From Euglena gracilis (lineage: Eukaryota; Euglenida; Euglenophyceae; Euglenales): a stretch of DNA of 64,000 bases. This document shows positions 13,579-26,962 of this stretch, piece after piece. The stretch is taken from assembly GCA_039621445.1 (NCBI GenBank), contig CP154954.1, forward strand, positions 35,077,703 through 35,141,702. The letters run 5' to 3'. Each line of letters begins with the position of its first letter. The first letter of the stretch is position 1. The position numbers were made by a program, and so were the translations under genes. The notes under the pieces were generated by a model. That model was not told the DNA's origin. It made no database searches and was given only the letters and a program-made list of their open reading frames with translations.

Positions 13579-16500
13579 ATGAGCAGATTTAGAAGGGTGC
13601 ATTCGACCATTCCGGGGGACATTTACCAGGTCAGCCCAGGTTACCATGTAAAAATGGACCAAATTGGGCCTTACTCCGAGTAACCGAATGGGTGTTCCAG
13701 GAGGCCTCCAAAGTCAGGGGACCCGTTGGTTTCATGATTGTCGTGGTTTAATGGTAAGAAAAACATGCAGCCGGAAGGTTGGTTGCAAGAAACGAGCAGA
13801 TTTAGATGGGTGCATTCGACCATTCCGGGGGACATTTACCAGGTCAGCCCAGGTTACCATGTAAAAATGGACCAAATTGGGCCTTACTCCGAGTAACCGA
13901 ATGGGTGTTCCAGGAGGCCTCCAAAGTCAGGGGACCCGTTGGTTTCATGATTGTCGTGGTTTAATGGTAAGAAAAACATGCAGCGGGAATGTTGGTTGCA
14001 AGAAATGAGCAGATTTAGATGGGTGCATTCGACCATTCCGGGGGACATTTACCAGGTCAGCCCAGGTTACCATGTAAAAATGGACCAAATTGGGCCTTAC
14101 TCCGAGTAACCGAATGGGTGTTCCAGGAGGCCTCCAAAGTCAGGGGACCCGTTGGTTTCATGATTGTCGTGGTTTAATGGTAACAAAAAACATGCAGCCG
14201 GAAGGTTGGTTGCAAGAAATGAGCAGATTTAGATGGGTGCATTCGACCATTCCGGGGGACATTTACCAGGTCAGCCCAGGTTACCATGTAAAAATGGACC
14301 AAATTGGGCCTTACTCCGAGTAACCGAATGGGTGTTCCAGGAGGCCTCCAAAGTCAGGGGACCCGTTGGTTTCATGATTGTCGTGGTTTAATGGTAAGAA
14401 AAACATGCAGCGGGAAAGTTGGTTGCAAGAAATGAGCACATTTAGATGGGTGCATTCGACCATTCCGGGGGACATTTACCAGGTCAGCCCAGGTTACCAT
14501 GTAAAAATGGACCAAATTGGGCCTTACTCCGAGTAACCGAATGGGTGTTCCAGGAGGCCTCCAAAGTCAGGGGACCCGTTGGTTTCATGATTGTCGTGGT
14601 TTAATGGTAAGAAAAACATGCAGCCGGAAGGTTGGTTGCAAGAAATGAGCAGATTTAGATGGGTGCATTCGACCATTCCGGGGGACATTTACCAGGTCAG
14701 CCCAGGTTACCATGTAAAAATGGACCAAATTGGGCCTTACTCCGAGTAACCGAATGGGTGTTCCAGGAGGCCTCCAAAGTCAGGGGACCCGTTGGTTTCA
14801 TGATTGTCGTGGTTTAATGGTAAGAAAAACATGCAGCCGGAAGGTTGGTTGCAAGAAATGAGCAGATTTAGATGGGTGCATTCGACCATTCCGGGGGACA
14901 TTTACCAGGTCAGCCCAGGTTACCATGTAAAAATGGACCAAATTGGGCCTTACTCCGAGTAACCGAATGGGTGTTCCAGGAGGCCTCCAAAGTCAGGGGA
15001 CCCGTTGGTTTCATGATTGTCGTGGTTTAATGGTAAGAAAAACATGCAGCGGGAATGGTTGGTTGCAAGAAATGAGCAGATTTAGATGGGTGCATTCGAC
15101 CATTCCGGGGGACATTTACCAGGTCAGCCCAGGTTACCATGTAAAAATGGACCAAATTGGGCCTTACTCCGAGTAACCGAATGGGTGTTCCAGGAGGCCT
15201 CCAAAGTCAGGGGACCCGTTGGTTTCATGATTGTCGTGGTTTAATGGTAAGAAAAACATGCAGCCGGAAGGTTGGTTGCAAGAAATGAGCAGATTTAGAT
15301 GGGTGCATTCGACCATTCCGGGGGACATTTACCAGGTCAGCCCAGGTTACCATGTAAAAATGGACCAAATTGGGCCTTACTCCGAGTAACCGAATGGGTG
15401 TTCCAGGAGGCCTCCAAAGTCAGGGGACCCGTTGGTTTCATGATTGTCGTGGTTTAATGGTAAGAAAAACATGCAGCCGGAAGTTGGTTGCAAGAAATTA
15501 GTATTTAGATGGGTGCATTCGACCATTCCGGGGGACATTTACCAGGTCAGCCCAGGTTACCATGTAAAAATGGACCAAATTGGGCCTTACTCCGAGTTAC
15601 CGAATGGGTGTTCCAGGAGGCCTCCAAAGTCAGGGGACCCGTTGGTTTCATGATTGTCGTGGTTTAATGGTAAGAAAAACATGCAGACGGAAGTTGGTTG
15701 CAAGAAATGAGCAGATTTAGATGGGTGCATTCGACCATTCCGGGGGACATTTACCAGGTCAGCCCAGGTTACCATGTAAAAATGGACCAAATTGGGCCTT
15801 ACTCCGAGTAACCGAATGGGTGTTCCAGGAGGCCTCCAAAGTCAGGGGACCCGTTGGTTTCATGATTGTCGTGGTTTAATGGTAAAAAAAACATGCAGCC
15901 GAAGGTTGGTTGCAAGAAATGAGCAGATTTAGATGGGTGCATTCGACCATTCCGGGGGACATTTACCAGGTCAGCCCAGGTTACCATGTAAAAATGGACC
16001 AAATTGGGCCTTACTCCGAGTAACCGAATGGGTGTTCCAGGAGGCCTCCAAAGTCAGGGGACCCGTTGGTTTCATGATTGTCGTGGTTTAATGGTAAGAA
16101 AAACATGCAGCCGGAAGGTTGGTTGCAAGAAATGAGCAGATTTAGATGGGTGCATTCGACCATTCCGGGGGACATTTACCAGGTCAGCCCAGGTTACCAT
16201 GTAAAAATGGACCAAATTGGGCCTTACTCCGAGTAACCGAATGGGTGTTCCAGGAGGCCTCCAAAGTCAGGGGACCCGTTGGTTTCATGATTGTCGTGGT
16301 TTAATGGAAAGAAAAACATGCATCCGGAAGGTTGGTTGCAAGAAATGAGCAGATTTAGATGGGTGCATTCGACCATTCCGGGGGACATTTACCAGGTCGG
16401 CCTACTCCGAGTTACCGAATGGGTGTTCCAGGAGGCCTCCAAAGTCAGGGGACCCGTTGGTTTCATGATTGTCGTGGTTTAATGGTAAGAAAAACATGCG

Positions 16501-19500
16501 TGAATGTTGGTTGCAAGAAATGAGCAGATTTAGATGGGTGCATTCGACCATTCCGGGGGACATTTACCAGGTCAGCCCAGGTTACCATGTAAAAATGGAC
16601 CAAATTGGGCCTTACTCCGAGTAACCGAATGGGTGTTCCAGGAGGCCTCCAAAGTCAGGGGACCCGTTGGTTTCATGATTGTCGTGGTTTAATGGTAAGA
16701 AAAACATGCAGCGGGAAGGTTGGTTGCAAGAAATGAGCAGATTTAGATGGGTGCATTCGACCATTCCGGGGGACATTTACCAGGTCAGCCCAGGTTACCA
16801 TGTAAAAATGGACCAAATTGGGCCTTACTCCGAGTTACCGAATGGGTGTTCCAGGAGGCCTCCAAAGTCAGGGGACCCGTTGGTTTCATGATTGTCGTGG
16901 TTTAATGGTAAGAAAAACATGCAGCCGGAAGGTTGGTTGCAAGAAATGAGCAGATTTAGATGGGTGCATTCGACCATTCCGGGGGACATTTACCAGGTCA
17001 GCCCAGGTTACCATGTAAAAATGGACCAAATTGGGCCTTACTCCGAGTTACCGAATGGGTGTTCCAGGAGGCCTCCAAAGTCAGGGGACCCGTTGGTTTC
17101 ATGATTGTCGTGGTTTAATGGTAAGAAAAACATGCAGCGGAATGTTGGTTGCAAGAAATGAGCAGATTTAGATGGGTGCATTCGACCATTCCGGGGGACA
17201 TTTACCAGGTCAGCCCAGGTTACCATGTAAAAATGGACCAAATTGGGCCTTACTCCGAGTTACCGAATGGGTGTTCCAGGAGGCCTCCAAAGTCAGGGGA
17301 CCCGTTGGTTTCATGATTGTCGTGGTTTAATGGTAAGAAAAACATGCATCCGGAAGGTTGGTTGCAAGAAATGAGCAGTTTTAGATGGGTGCATTAGACC
17401 ATTCCGGGGGACATTTACCAGGTCGGCCTACTCCGAGAAACCGATTGGTGTTCCAGGAGGCCTCCAAAGTCAGGGGACCCGTTGGTTTCATGATTGTCGT
17501 GGTTTAATGGTAAGAAAAACATGCAGCCGGAATGTTGGTTGCAAGAAATGAGCAGATTTAGATGGGTGCATTCGACCATTCCGGGGGACATTTACCAGGT
17601 CAGCCCAGGTTACCATGTAAAAATGGACCAAATTGGGCCTTACTCCGAGTTACCGAATGGGTGTTCCAGGAGGCCTCCAAAGTCAGGGGACCCGTTGGTT
17701 TCATGATTGTCGTGGTTTAATGGTAAGAAAAACATGCAGCGGGAAGGTTGGTTGCAAGAAATGAGCAGATTTAGATGGGTGCATTCGACCATTCCGGGGG
17801 ACATTTACCAGGTCAGCCCAGGTTACCATGTAAAAATGGACCAAATTGGGCCTTACTCCGAGTAACCGAATGGGTGTTCCAGGAGGCCTCCAAAGTCAGG
17901 GGACCCGTTGGTTTCATGATTGTCGTGGTTTAATGGTAAGAAAAACATGCAGCCGGAAGGTTGGTTGCAAGAAATGAGCAGATTTAGATGGGTGCATTCG
18001 ACCATTCCGGGGGACATTTACCAGGTCAGCCCAGGTTACCATGTAAAAATGGACCAAATTGGGCCTTACTCCGAGTTACCGAATGGGTGTTCCAGGAGGC
18101 CTCCAAAGTCAGGGGACCCGTTGGTTTCATGATTGTCGTGGTTTAATGGTAAGAAAAACATGCAGCGGGAAGGTTGGTTGCAAGAAATGAGCAGATTTAG
18201 ATGGGTGCATTCGACCATTCCGGGGGACATTTACCAGGTCAGCCCAGGTTACCATGTAAAAATGGACCAAATTGGGCCTTACTCCGAGTAACCGAATGGG
18301 TGTTCCAGGAGGCCTCCAAAGTCAGGGGACCCGTTGGTTTCATGATTGTCGTGGTTTAATGGTAAGAAAAACATGCAGCCGGAAGGTTGGTTGCAAGAAA
18401 TGAGCAGTTTTAGATGGGTGCATTCGACCATTCCGGGGGACATTTACCAGGTCGGCCTACTCCGAGAAACCGATTGGTGTTCCAGGAGGCCTCCAAAGTT
18501 AGGGGACCCGTTGGTTTCATGATTGTCGTGGTTTAATGGTAAGAAAAACATGCGTGAATGTTGGTTGCAAGAAATGAGCAGATTTAGATGGGTGCATTCG
18601 ACCATTCCGGGGGACATTTACCAGGTCAGCCCAGGTTACCATGTAAAAATGGACCAAATTGGGCCTTACTCCGAGTTACCGAATGGGTGTTCCAGGAGGC
18701 CTCCAAAGTCAGGGGACCCGTTGGTTTCATGATTGTCGTGGTTTAATGGTAAGAAAAAACATGCAGCCGGAAGGTTGGTTGCAAGAAATGAGCAGATTTA
18801 GATGGGTGCATTCGACCATTCCGGGGGACATTTACCAGGTCAGCCCAGGTTACCATGTAAAAATGGACCAAATTGGGCCTTACTCCGAGTTACCGAATGG
18901 GTGTTCCAGGAGGCCTCCAAAGTCAGGGGACCCGTTGGTTTCATGATTGTCGTGGTTTAATGGTAAGAAAAACATGCAGCGGGAAGGTTGGTTGCAAGAA
19001 ATGAGCAGATTTAGATGGGTGCATTCGACCATTCCGGGGGACATTTACCAGGTCAGCCCAGGTTACCATGTAAAAATGGACCAAATTGGGCCTTACTCCG
19101 AGTAACCGAATGGGTGTTCCAGGAGGCCTCCAAAGTCAGGGGACCCGTTGGTTTCATGATTGTCGTGGTTTAATGGTAAGAAAAACATGCAGCCGGAAGG
19201 TTGGTTGCAAGAAATGAGCAGATTTAGATGGGTGCATTCGACCATTCCGGGGGACATTTACCAGGTCAGCCCAGGTTACCATGTAAAAATGGACCAAATT
19301 GGGCCTTACTCCGAGTTACCGAATGGGTGTTCCAGGAGGCCTCCAAAGTCAGGGGACCCGTTGGTTTCATGATTGTCGTGGTTTAATGGTAAGAAAAACA
19401 TGCAGCGGGAAGGTTGGTTGTAAGAAATGAGCAGATTTAGATGGGTGCATTCGACCATTCCGGGGGACATTTACCAGGTCAGCCCAGGTTACCATGTAAA

Positions 19501-22500
19501 AATGGACCAAATTGGGCCTTACTCCGAGTAACCGAATGGGTGTTCCAGGAGGCCTCCAAAGTCAGGGGACCCGTTGGTTTCATGATTGTCGTGGTTTAAT
19601 GGTAAGAAAAACATGCAGGCGGAAGGTTGGTTGCAAGAAATGAGCAGATTTAGATGGGTGCATTCGACCATTCCGGGGGACATTTACCAGGTCAGCCCAG
19701 GTTACCATGTAAAAATGGACCAAATTGGGCCTTACTCCGAGTTACCGAATGGGTGTTCCAGGAGGCCTCCAAAGTCAGGGGACCCGTTGGTTTCATGATT
19801 GTCGTGGTTTAATGGTAAGAAAAACATGCAGCGGGAAGGTTGGTTGCAAGAAATGAGCAGATTTAGATGGGTGCATTCGACCATTCCGGGGGACATTTAC
19901 CAGGTCAGCCCAGGTTACCATGTAAAAATGGACCAAATTGGGCCTTACTCCGAGTAACCGAATGGGTGTTCCAGGAGGCCTCCAAAGTCAGGGGACCCGT
20001 TGGTTTCATGATTGTCGTGGTTTAATGGTAAGAGAAACATGCAGCCGGAAGGTTCGTTGCAAGAAATGAGCAGATTTAGATGGGTGCATTCGACCATTCC
20101 GGGGGACATTTACCAGGTCAGCCCAGGTTACCATGTAAAAATGGACCAAATTGGGCCTTACTCCGAGTTACCGAATGGGTGTTCCAGGAGGCCTCCAAAG
20201 TCAGGGGACCCGTTGGTTTCATGATTGTCGTGATTTAATAGTAAGAAAAACATGCAGCGGGAACGTTGGTTGCAAGAAATGAGCAGATTTAGATGGGTGC
20301 ATTCGACCATTCCGGGGGACATTTACCAGGTCAGCCCAGGTTACCATGTAAAAATGGACCAAATTGGGCCTTACTCCGAGTTACCGAATGGGTGTTCCAG
20401 GAGGCCTCCAAAGTCAGGGGACCCGTTGGTTTCATGATTGTCGTGGTTTAATGGTAAGAAAAACATGCAGCCGGAAGGTTGGTTGCAAGAAATGAGTTCG
20501 ACCATTCCGGGGGACATTTACCAGGTCAGCCCAGGTTACCATGTAAAAATGGACCAAATTGGGCCTTACTCCGAGTAACCGAATGGGTGTTCCAGGAGGC
20601 CTCCAAAGTCAGGGGACCCGTTGGTTTCATGATTGTCGTGGTTTAAAGGTAAGAAAAACATGCAGCTGAAAGGTTGGTTGCAAGAAATGAGCAGATTTAG
20701 ATGGGTGCATTCGACCATTCCGGGGGACATTTACCAGGTCAGCCCAGGTTACCATGTAAAAATGGACCAAATTGGGCCTTACTCCGAGTTACCGAATGGG
20801 TGTTCCAGGAGGCCTCCAAAGTCAGGGGACCCGTTGGTTTCATGATTGTCGTGGTTTAATGGTAAGAAAAACATGCAGCCGGAAGGTTGGTTGCAAGAAA
20901 TGAGCAGATTTAGATGGGTGCATTCGACCATTCCGGGGGACATTTACCAGGTCAGCCCAGGTTACCATGTAAAAATGGACCAAATTGGGCCTTACTCCGA
21001 GTAACCGAATGGGTGTTCCAGGAGGCCTCCAAAGTCAGGGGACCCGTTGGTTTCATGATTGTCGTGGTTTAATGGTAAGAAAAAACATGCAGCCGGAAGG
21101 TTGGTTGCAAGAAATGAGCAGATTTAGATGGGTGCATTCGACCATTCCGGGGGACATTTACCAGGTCAGCCCAGGTTACCATGTAAAAATGGACCAAATT
21201 GGGCCGTACTCCGAGTTACCGAATGGGTGTTCCAGGAGGCCTCCAAAGTCAGGGGACCCGTTGGTTTCATGATTGTCGTGGTTTAATGGTAAGAAAAACA
21301 TGCAGCCGGAAGGTTGGTTGCAAGAAATGAGCAGATTTAGATGGGTGCATTCGACCATTCCGGGGGACATTTACCAGGTCAGCCCAGGTTACCATGTAAA
21401 AATGGACCAAATTGGGCCTTACTCCGAGTTACCGAATGGGTGTTCCAGGAGGCCTCCAAAGTCAGGGGACCCGTTGGTTTCATGATTGTCGTGGTTTAAT
21501 GGTAAGAAAAAACATGCAGCCGGAATGTCGGTTGCAAGAAATGAGCAGATTTAGATGGGTGCATTCGACCATTCCGGGGGACATTTACCAGGTCAGCCCA
21601 GGTTACCATGTAAAAATGGACCAAATTGGGCCTTACTCCGAGTAACCGAATGGGTGTTCCAGGAGGCCTCCAAAGTCAGGGGACCCGTTGGTTTCATGAT
21701 TGTCGTGGTTTAATGGTAAGAAAAACATGCAGCCGGAAGGTTGGTTGCAAGAAATGAGCAGATTTAGATGGGTGCATTCGACCATTCCGGGGGACATTTA
21801 CCAGGTCAGCCCAGGTTACCATGTAAAAATGGACCAAATTGGGCCTTACTCCGAGTTACCGAATGGGTGTTCCAGGAGGCCTCCAAAGTCAGGGGACCCG
21901 TTGGTTTCATGATTGTCGTGGTTTAATGGTAAGAAAAACATGCAGCGGGAAGGTTGGTTGCAAGAAATGAGCAGATTTAGATGGGTGCATTCGACCATTC
22001 CGGGGGACATTTACCAGGTCAGCCCAGGTTACCATGTAAAAATGGACCAAATTGGGCCTTACTCCGAGTAACCGAATGGGTGTTCCAGGAGGCCTCCAAA
22101 GTCAGGGGACCCGTTGGTTTCATGATTGTCGTGGTTTAATGGTAAGAAAAACATGCAGCCGGAAGGTTGGTTGCAAGAAATGAGCAGATTTAGATGGGTG
22201 CATTCGACCATTCCGGGGGACATTTACCAGGTCAGCCCAGGTTACCATGTAAAAATGGACCAAATTGGGCCTTACTCCGAGTAACCGAATGGGTGTTCCA
22301 GGAGGCCTCCAAAGTCAGGGGACCCGTTGGTTTCATGATCGTCGTGGTTTAATGGTAAGAAAAACATGCAGCCGGAAGGTTGGTTGCAAGAAATGAGCAG
22401 ATTTAGATGGGTGCATTCGACCATTCCGGGGGACATTTACCAGGTCAGCCCAGGTTACCATGTAAAAATGGACCAAATTGGGCCTTACTCCGAGTAACCG

Positions 22501-24412
22501 AATGGGTGTTCCAGGAGGCCTCCAAAGTCAGGGGACCCGTTGGTTTCATGATCGTCGTGGTTTAATGGTAAGAAAAACATGCAGCCGGAAGGTTGGTTGC
22601 AAGAAATGAGCAGATTTAGATGGGTGCATTCGACCATTCCGGGGGACATTTACCAGGTCAGCCCAGGTTACCATGTAAAAATGGACCAAATTGGGCCGTA
22701 CTCCGAGTTACCGAATGGGTGTTCCAGGAGGCCTCCAAAGTCAGGGGACCCGTTGGTTTCATGATTGTCGTGGTTTAATTGTAAGAAAAACATGCAGCCG
22801 GAAGGTTGGTTGCAAGAAATGAGCAGATTTAGATGGGTGCATTCGACCATTCCGGGGGACATTTACCAGGTCAGCCCAGGTTACCATGTAAAAATGGACC
22901 AAATTGGGCCGTACTCCGAGTTACCGAATGGGTGTTCCAGGAGGCCTCCAAAGTCAGGGGACCCGTTGGTTTCATGATTGTCGTGGTTTAATGGTAAGAA
23001 AAACATGCAGCCGGAAGGTTGGTTGCAAGAAATGAGCAGATTTAGATGGGTGCATTCGACCATTCCGGGGAACATTTACCAGGTCAGCCCAGGTTACCAT
23101 GTAAAAATGGACCAAATTGGGCCTTACTCCGAGTAACCGAATGGGTGTTCCAGGAGGCCTCCAAAGTCAGGGGACCCGTTGGTTTCATGATTGTCGTGGT
23201 TTAATGGTAAGAAAAACATGCAGCCGGAAGGTTGGTTGCAAGAAATGAGCAGATTTAGATGGGTGCATTCGACCATTCCGGGGGACATTTACCAGGTCAG
23301 CCCAGGTTACCATGTAAAAATGGACCAAATTGGGCCGTACTCCGAGTTACCGAACGGGTGTTCCAGGAGGCCTCCAAAGTCAGGGGACCCGTTGGTTTCA
23401 TGATTGTCGTGGTTTAAAGGTAAGAAAAACATGCAGCCGGAAGGTTGGTTGCAAGAAATGAGCAGATTTAGATGGGTGCATTCGACCATTCCGGGGGACA
23501 TTTACCAGGTCAGCCCAGGTTACCATGTAAAAATGGACCAAATTGGGCCTTACTCCGAGTTGCCGAATGGGTGTTCCAGGAGGCCTCCAAAGTCCGAGGA
23601 CCCGTTGGTTTCATGATTGTCGTGGTTTAATGGTAAGAAAAACATGCAGCCGGAAGGTTGGTTGCAAGAAATGAGCAGATTTAGATGGGTGCATTCGACC
23701 ATTCCGGGGGACATTTACCAGGTCAGCCCAGGTTACCATGTAAAAATGGACCAAATTGGGCCGTACTCCGAGTTACCGAACGGGTGTTCCAGGAGGCCTC
23801 CAAAGTCAGGGGACCCGTTGGTTTCATGATTGTCGTGGTTTAATGGTAAGAAAACCATGCAGCGGGAAGGTTGGTTGCAAGAAATGAGCAGATTTAGATG
23901 GGTGCATTCAACCTTTCCGGGGGACATTTATTTACCAGGTCAGCCCAGGTTACCATGTAAAAATGGACCAAATTGGGCCTTACTCCGAGTAACCGAATGG
24001 GTGTTCCAGGAGGACTCCAAAGTCAGGGGACCCGTTGGTTTCATGATTGTCGTGGTTTAATGGTAAGAAAAACATGCAGCCGGAAGGTTGGTTGCAAGGA
24101 ATGAGCAGATTTAGAAGGGTGCATTCGACCATTCCGGGGGACATTTACCAGGTCAGCCCAGGTTACCATGTAAAAATGGACCAAATTGGGCCTTACCCCG
24201 AGTAACCGAATGGGTGTTCCAGGAGGCCTCCAAAGTCAGGGGACCCGTTGGTTTCATGATTGTCGTGGTTTAATAGTAAGAAAAACATGCAGCCGGAAGG
24301 TTGGTTGCAAGGAATGAGCAGATTTAGAAGGGTGCATTCGACCATTCCGGGGGACATTTACCAGGTCAGCCCAGGTTACCATGTAAAAATGGACCAAATT
24401 GGGCCTTACTCC
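13579..24412 (-). repeat. 213-bp satellite array, inverted orientation (about 51 monomers)
   Basis: From ATGAGCAG at 13,579 the sequence is the reverse complement of the first array. The orientation switch is abrupt: the forward arm ends at GGGGCC (13,577) and the inverted arm starts at a different point of the monomer, so this junction is asymmetric. The array includes dimeric alternation (CCGAGTTACC and CCGAGTAACC monomers, 426-bp period, clearest from 17,494 to 20,224), truncated monomers, an 18-bp-class deletion near 20,496 and a small duplication near 23,929. Its last monomers approaching the spacer are more diverged. Confidence 0.97.
16395..18479 (-). repeat. Five-monomer higher-order repeat marked by truncated monomers (about 1,029-bp period)
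   Basis: Three monomers share the same 35-bp internal deletion, giving the junction GGTCGGCCTACTCC, at 16,395, 17,421 and 18,450. Spacings of 1,026 and 1,029 bp equal four full monomers plus one shortened monomer. The second and third copies also share GAGAAACCGATTGG, while the first keeps GAGTTACCGAATGG. The first and third are both followed by a CATGCGTGAATG variant. The unit has therefore been amplified and then partly reshuffled. Confidence 0.8.
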
Positions 24413-25116
24413 TTTGAGTGCCCATTCTTGGCTTGGACCCAGTGTCTCACTTTTGACTTTTCTTGCATTGAACTTTTCAAAACTTCCAGCACAGCACAAA
24501 CAAAGACAGGACTTCTTGGAGGTTCAATCAGTGACCCACGCAACCAGTGTAAGCATTTTGCTCCCTACAGAACAATTGGCGTTCTTCAATGACTTTGCAA
24601 TCTTGAATTAGGAATTGCAGACTTGGCGAATCCTACACCCCCTTCCTTCAGAACATTCCTTGGAATGTCAATTGGCATTCGCAGGTCAAATTTGCCAAGT
24701 CGAAATTCCAACCTCGCCCTGATCTGCCCGCCCCCCCCCCCATGTGCCCGAATTGTCACCCCCCCTGGGCAGTCATCCCTGGGCCCTGGGGGGGGGCCAA
24801 CAAAAATGTACCCTGGAGGGAATTCGGGCAATCATGAAAAGGGGATCCTGATTTTTGTGCCCAGAATTGGGCAGCCAAAAAAAGGAATTGTGGGCAAAAA
24901 TCTGGGCAAGGCGGAAAATCTTCAGCTCCAAATGTCTTTATCCACTGGTCAGTTATGTGCCCTGCCGTACATCTGTGCCCATGTGGGCAAAACAGAGAAC
25001 CCCCCCCCCTTTTTGCCCTGACCCTTCCCGAACTGGGCAATGACATCCATCTCTTTGATGCCTGCCCTGTTTGAGGGAAATCTGGGCAAATCAAAGGGGG
25101 AAAACCCAAAAGCAAA
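24413..25116. other. 704-bp non-satellite spacer between inverted satellite arms
   Basis: Neither satellite is present here. The left half (to about 24,700) looks like ordinary AT-balanced sequence with no clear gene. The right half has homopolymer runs of C and G and repeated GGGCAA/TGGGCA-type words (for example near 24,826, 24,891, 24,903, 24,985, 25,036 and 25,085), suggesting a decayed simple or tandem repeat. Overlapping open frames of 60-132 codons cross it, but they have no recognisable domain and several run into satellite, so I do not call a gene. Left satellite ends GGCCTTACTCC and right satellite starts GGAGTAAGGCC, its exact reverse complement. Confidence 0.85.
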
Positions 25117-26580
25117 GGAGTAAGGCCCAATTTGGTCCATTTTTACATGGTAACCTGGGCTGACCTGGTAAATGTCCCCCGGAATGGTCGAATGCACCCA
25201 TCTAAATCTGCTCATTTCTTGCAACCAACCTTTTATGCTGCATGTTTTTCTTACCATTAAACCACGACAATCATGAAACCAACGGGTCCCCTGACTTTGG
25301 AGGCCTCCTGGAACACCCATTCGGTTACTCGGAGTAAGGCCCAATTTGGTCCATTTTTACATGGTAACCTGGGCTGACCTGGTAAATGTCCCCCGGAATG
25401 GTCGACTGCGCCCATCTAAATGTGCTCATTTCTTGCAACCAACATTCCCGCTGCATGTTTTTTCTACCATTAAACCACGACAATCATGAAACCAACGGGT
25501 CCCCTGACTTTGGAGGCCTCCTGGAACACCCATTCGGCTAGTCAGAGTAAGGCCCAATTTTGGTCCAATTTTACACGGTAACCTGGGCTAACCTGGTAAA
25601 TGTCCCCCGGAATGGTCGAATGCGCCCATCTAAATGTGCTCATTTCTTGCAACCAACATTCCCGCTGCATGTTTTTTCTACCATTAAACCACGACAATCA
25701 TGAAACCAACGGGTCCCCTGACTTTGGAGGCCTCCTGGAACCCCATTCGGTTACTCGGAGTAAGGCCGAATTTTGTCCATTATTACACGGTAACCTGGGC
25801 TAACCTGGTAAATGTCCCCCGGTATGGTCGAATTCACCCATCTAAATGTGCTCATTTCTTGCAACCAACCTTCCGGCTGCATGTTTTTCTTACCATTAAA
25901 CCACGACAATCATGAAACCAACGGGTCCCCTGACTTTGGAGGCCTCCTGGAACGCCCATTCGGTTACTCGGAGTAAGGCCCAATTTGGTCCATTTTTACA
26001 TGGTAACCTGGGCTGAACTTGTAAATGTCCCCCGGAATGGTCGAATGCACCCATCTACTCTGCTCATTTCTTGCAACCAACCTTTCGGCTGCATGTTTTT
26101 CTTACCATTAAATCACGACAATCATGAAACCAACGGGTCCCCTGACTTTGGAGGCCTCCTGGAACCCCATTCGGTTACTCGGAGTAAGGCCCAATTTGGT
26201 CCATTTTTACACGGTAACCTGGGCTAACCTGGTAAATGTCCCCCGGAATGGTCGAATGCACCCATCTAAATGTGCTCATTTCTTGCAACCAACATTCCCG
26301 CTGCATTTTTTTTCTACCATTAAACCACGACAATCATGAAACCAACGGGTCCCCTGACTTTGGAGGCCTCCTGGAACACCCATTCGGTTATTCGGAGTAA
26401 GGCCGAATTTGGTCCATTTTTACATGGTAACCTGGGCTGACCTGGTAAATGTCCCCCGGAATGGTCGAATGCACCCATCTAAATGTGCTCATTTCTTGCA
26501 ACCAACCATGTTGTTCTTACCATTAAACCACGACAATCATGAAAACAACGGGTCTCCTGACTTTGGACACCTCCTGGAAC
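25117..26580 (+). repeat. 213-bp satellite, forward, short diverged block (about 7 monomers)
   Basis: Forward monomers resume at GGAGTAAGGCC and end at CTCCTGGAAC, where the composite insertion begins. These copies carry more private changes than the core arrays: GGAACCCCATTCGG with a lost base, ACACGGTAACC, GGCTAACCTGG, and a shortened tail near 26,505. That pattern fits an array edge escaping homogenisation. Confidence 0.95.
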
Positions 26581-26634
26581 AGTTGGCGGACCGGCCGTTG
26601 CACCTTCCATTGCCACTATTACAGCCTGTTGTTG

Positions 26635-26640
26635 TATATA
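26635..26640 (+). promoter_or_regulatory. TATA-like box in module copy 1
   Basis: TATATA occurs in the context TTGTATATAGCG about 55 bp inside the module, preceded by GC-rich sequence and followed by about 70 bp leading to a splice-acceptor-like site. The same element is conserved in copy 2 at 29,306-29,311. Promoter function is inferred only from the motif. Confidence 0.25.
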
Positions 26641-26688
26641 GCGAACCACTGCGCTAATTCAGTATCAAAATAGCGCAAACCGCACCTC

Positions 26689-26712
26689 TAACTGTTCTGT
26701 TTTTCACTGCAG
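26689..26712 (+). other. 3' splice-site-like sequence, module copy 1
   Basis: A pyrimidine-rich run (CTAACTG, TTCTG, TTTTTCAC) ends in TGCAG at 26,712, followed by GGCTCCC. CTAAC resembles a branch point, although it lies close to the AG. The site is conserved in copy 2, ending at 29,383. Its presence suggests the module derives from a spliced transcript or an exon with its upstream intron edge; this is unproven. Confidence 0.35.
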
Positions 26713-26749
26713 GCTCCCTCTTTCTTACCTATGGTTTCAATTCAAGATT

Positions 26750-26962
26750 GTGCCTGCTGAATCAAGACCGAGGTCAAATTATATCAATTTTCAAGGATTT
26801 CAAGGGAATTCAAGGAAAGGCACTGGATCCAAGAAAGTGCAAAAGTTCAAGAAAATCAAAATCCCAAGGGCGGAGCAAGCAAAAGATTACAAAAAAGATT
26901 GGCTATCTGCTGGCGCAGGAGAGCAGTACAAGCCAAAAAGGTGTTGGTGCTGGGGTATCTGA
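26750..26962 (+). other. Short basic open frame conserved between the two modules, copy 1
   Basis: A 70-codon frame begins MPAESRPRSNYINFQ, is rich in Lys (KKVQKFKKIKI) and ends in a Cys/Trp-rich CWCWGI tail. Copy 2 (29,421-29,633) differs by a single residue (DWLSAG versus DWISAG). An overlapping frame gives a 73-residue product, extended to 90 residues in copy 2, so neither frame is favoured. I do not recognise a domain. It lies just downstream of the splice-acceptor-like site and could be exon remnant, retroelement remnant or chance. Near identity of the copies reflects recent duplication, not selection. Confidence 0.2.

Noticed and set aside
1-24400. Roughly 70-residue open frames repeated every 213 bp (MSWFNGKKNM... 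type)
   Set aside because: 213 is divisible by three, so one chance frame with a fixed stop recurs in each monomer. Variants change residues and stops freely, and the frame runs on either strand depending on array orientation.
24413-25116. A protein-coding gene in the spacer (open frames of 124-132 codons)
   Set aside because: Frames overlap on both strands, cross homopolymer runs, some extend into satellite, and none has a recognisable domain.
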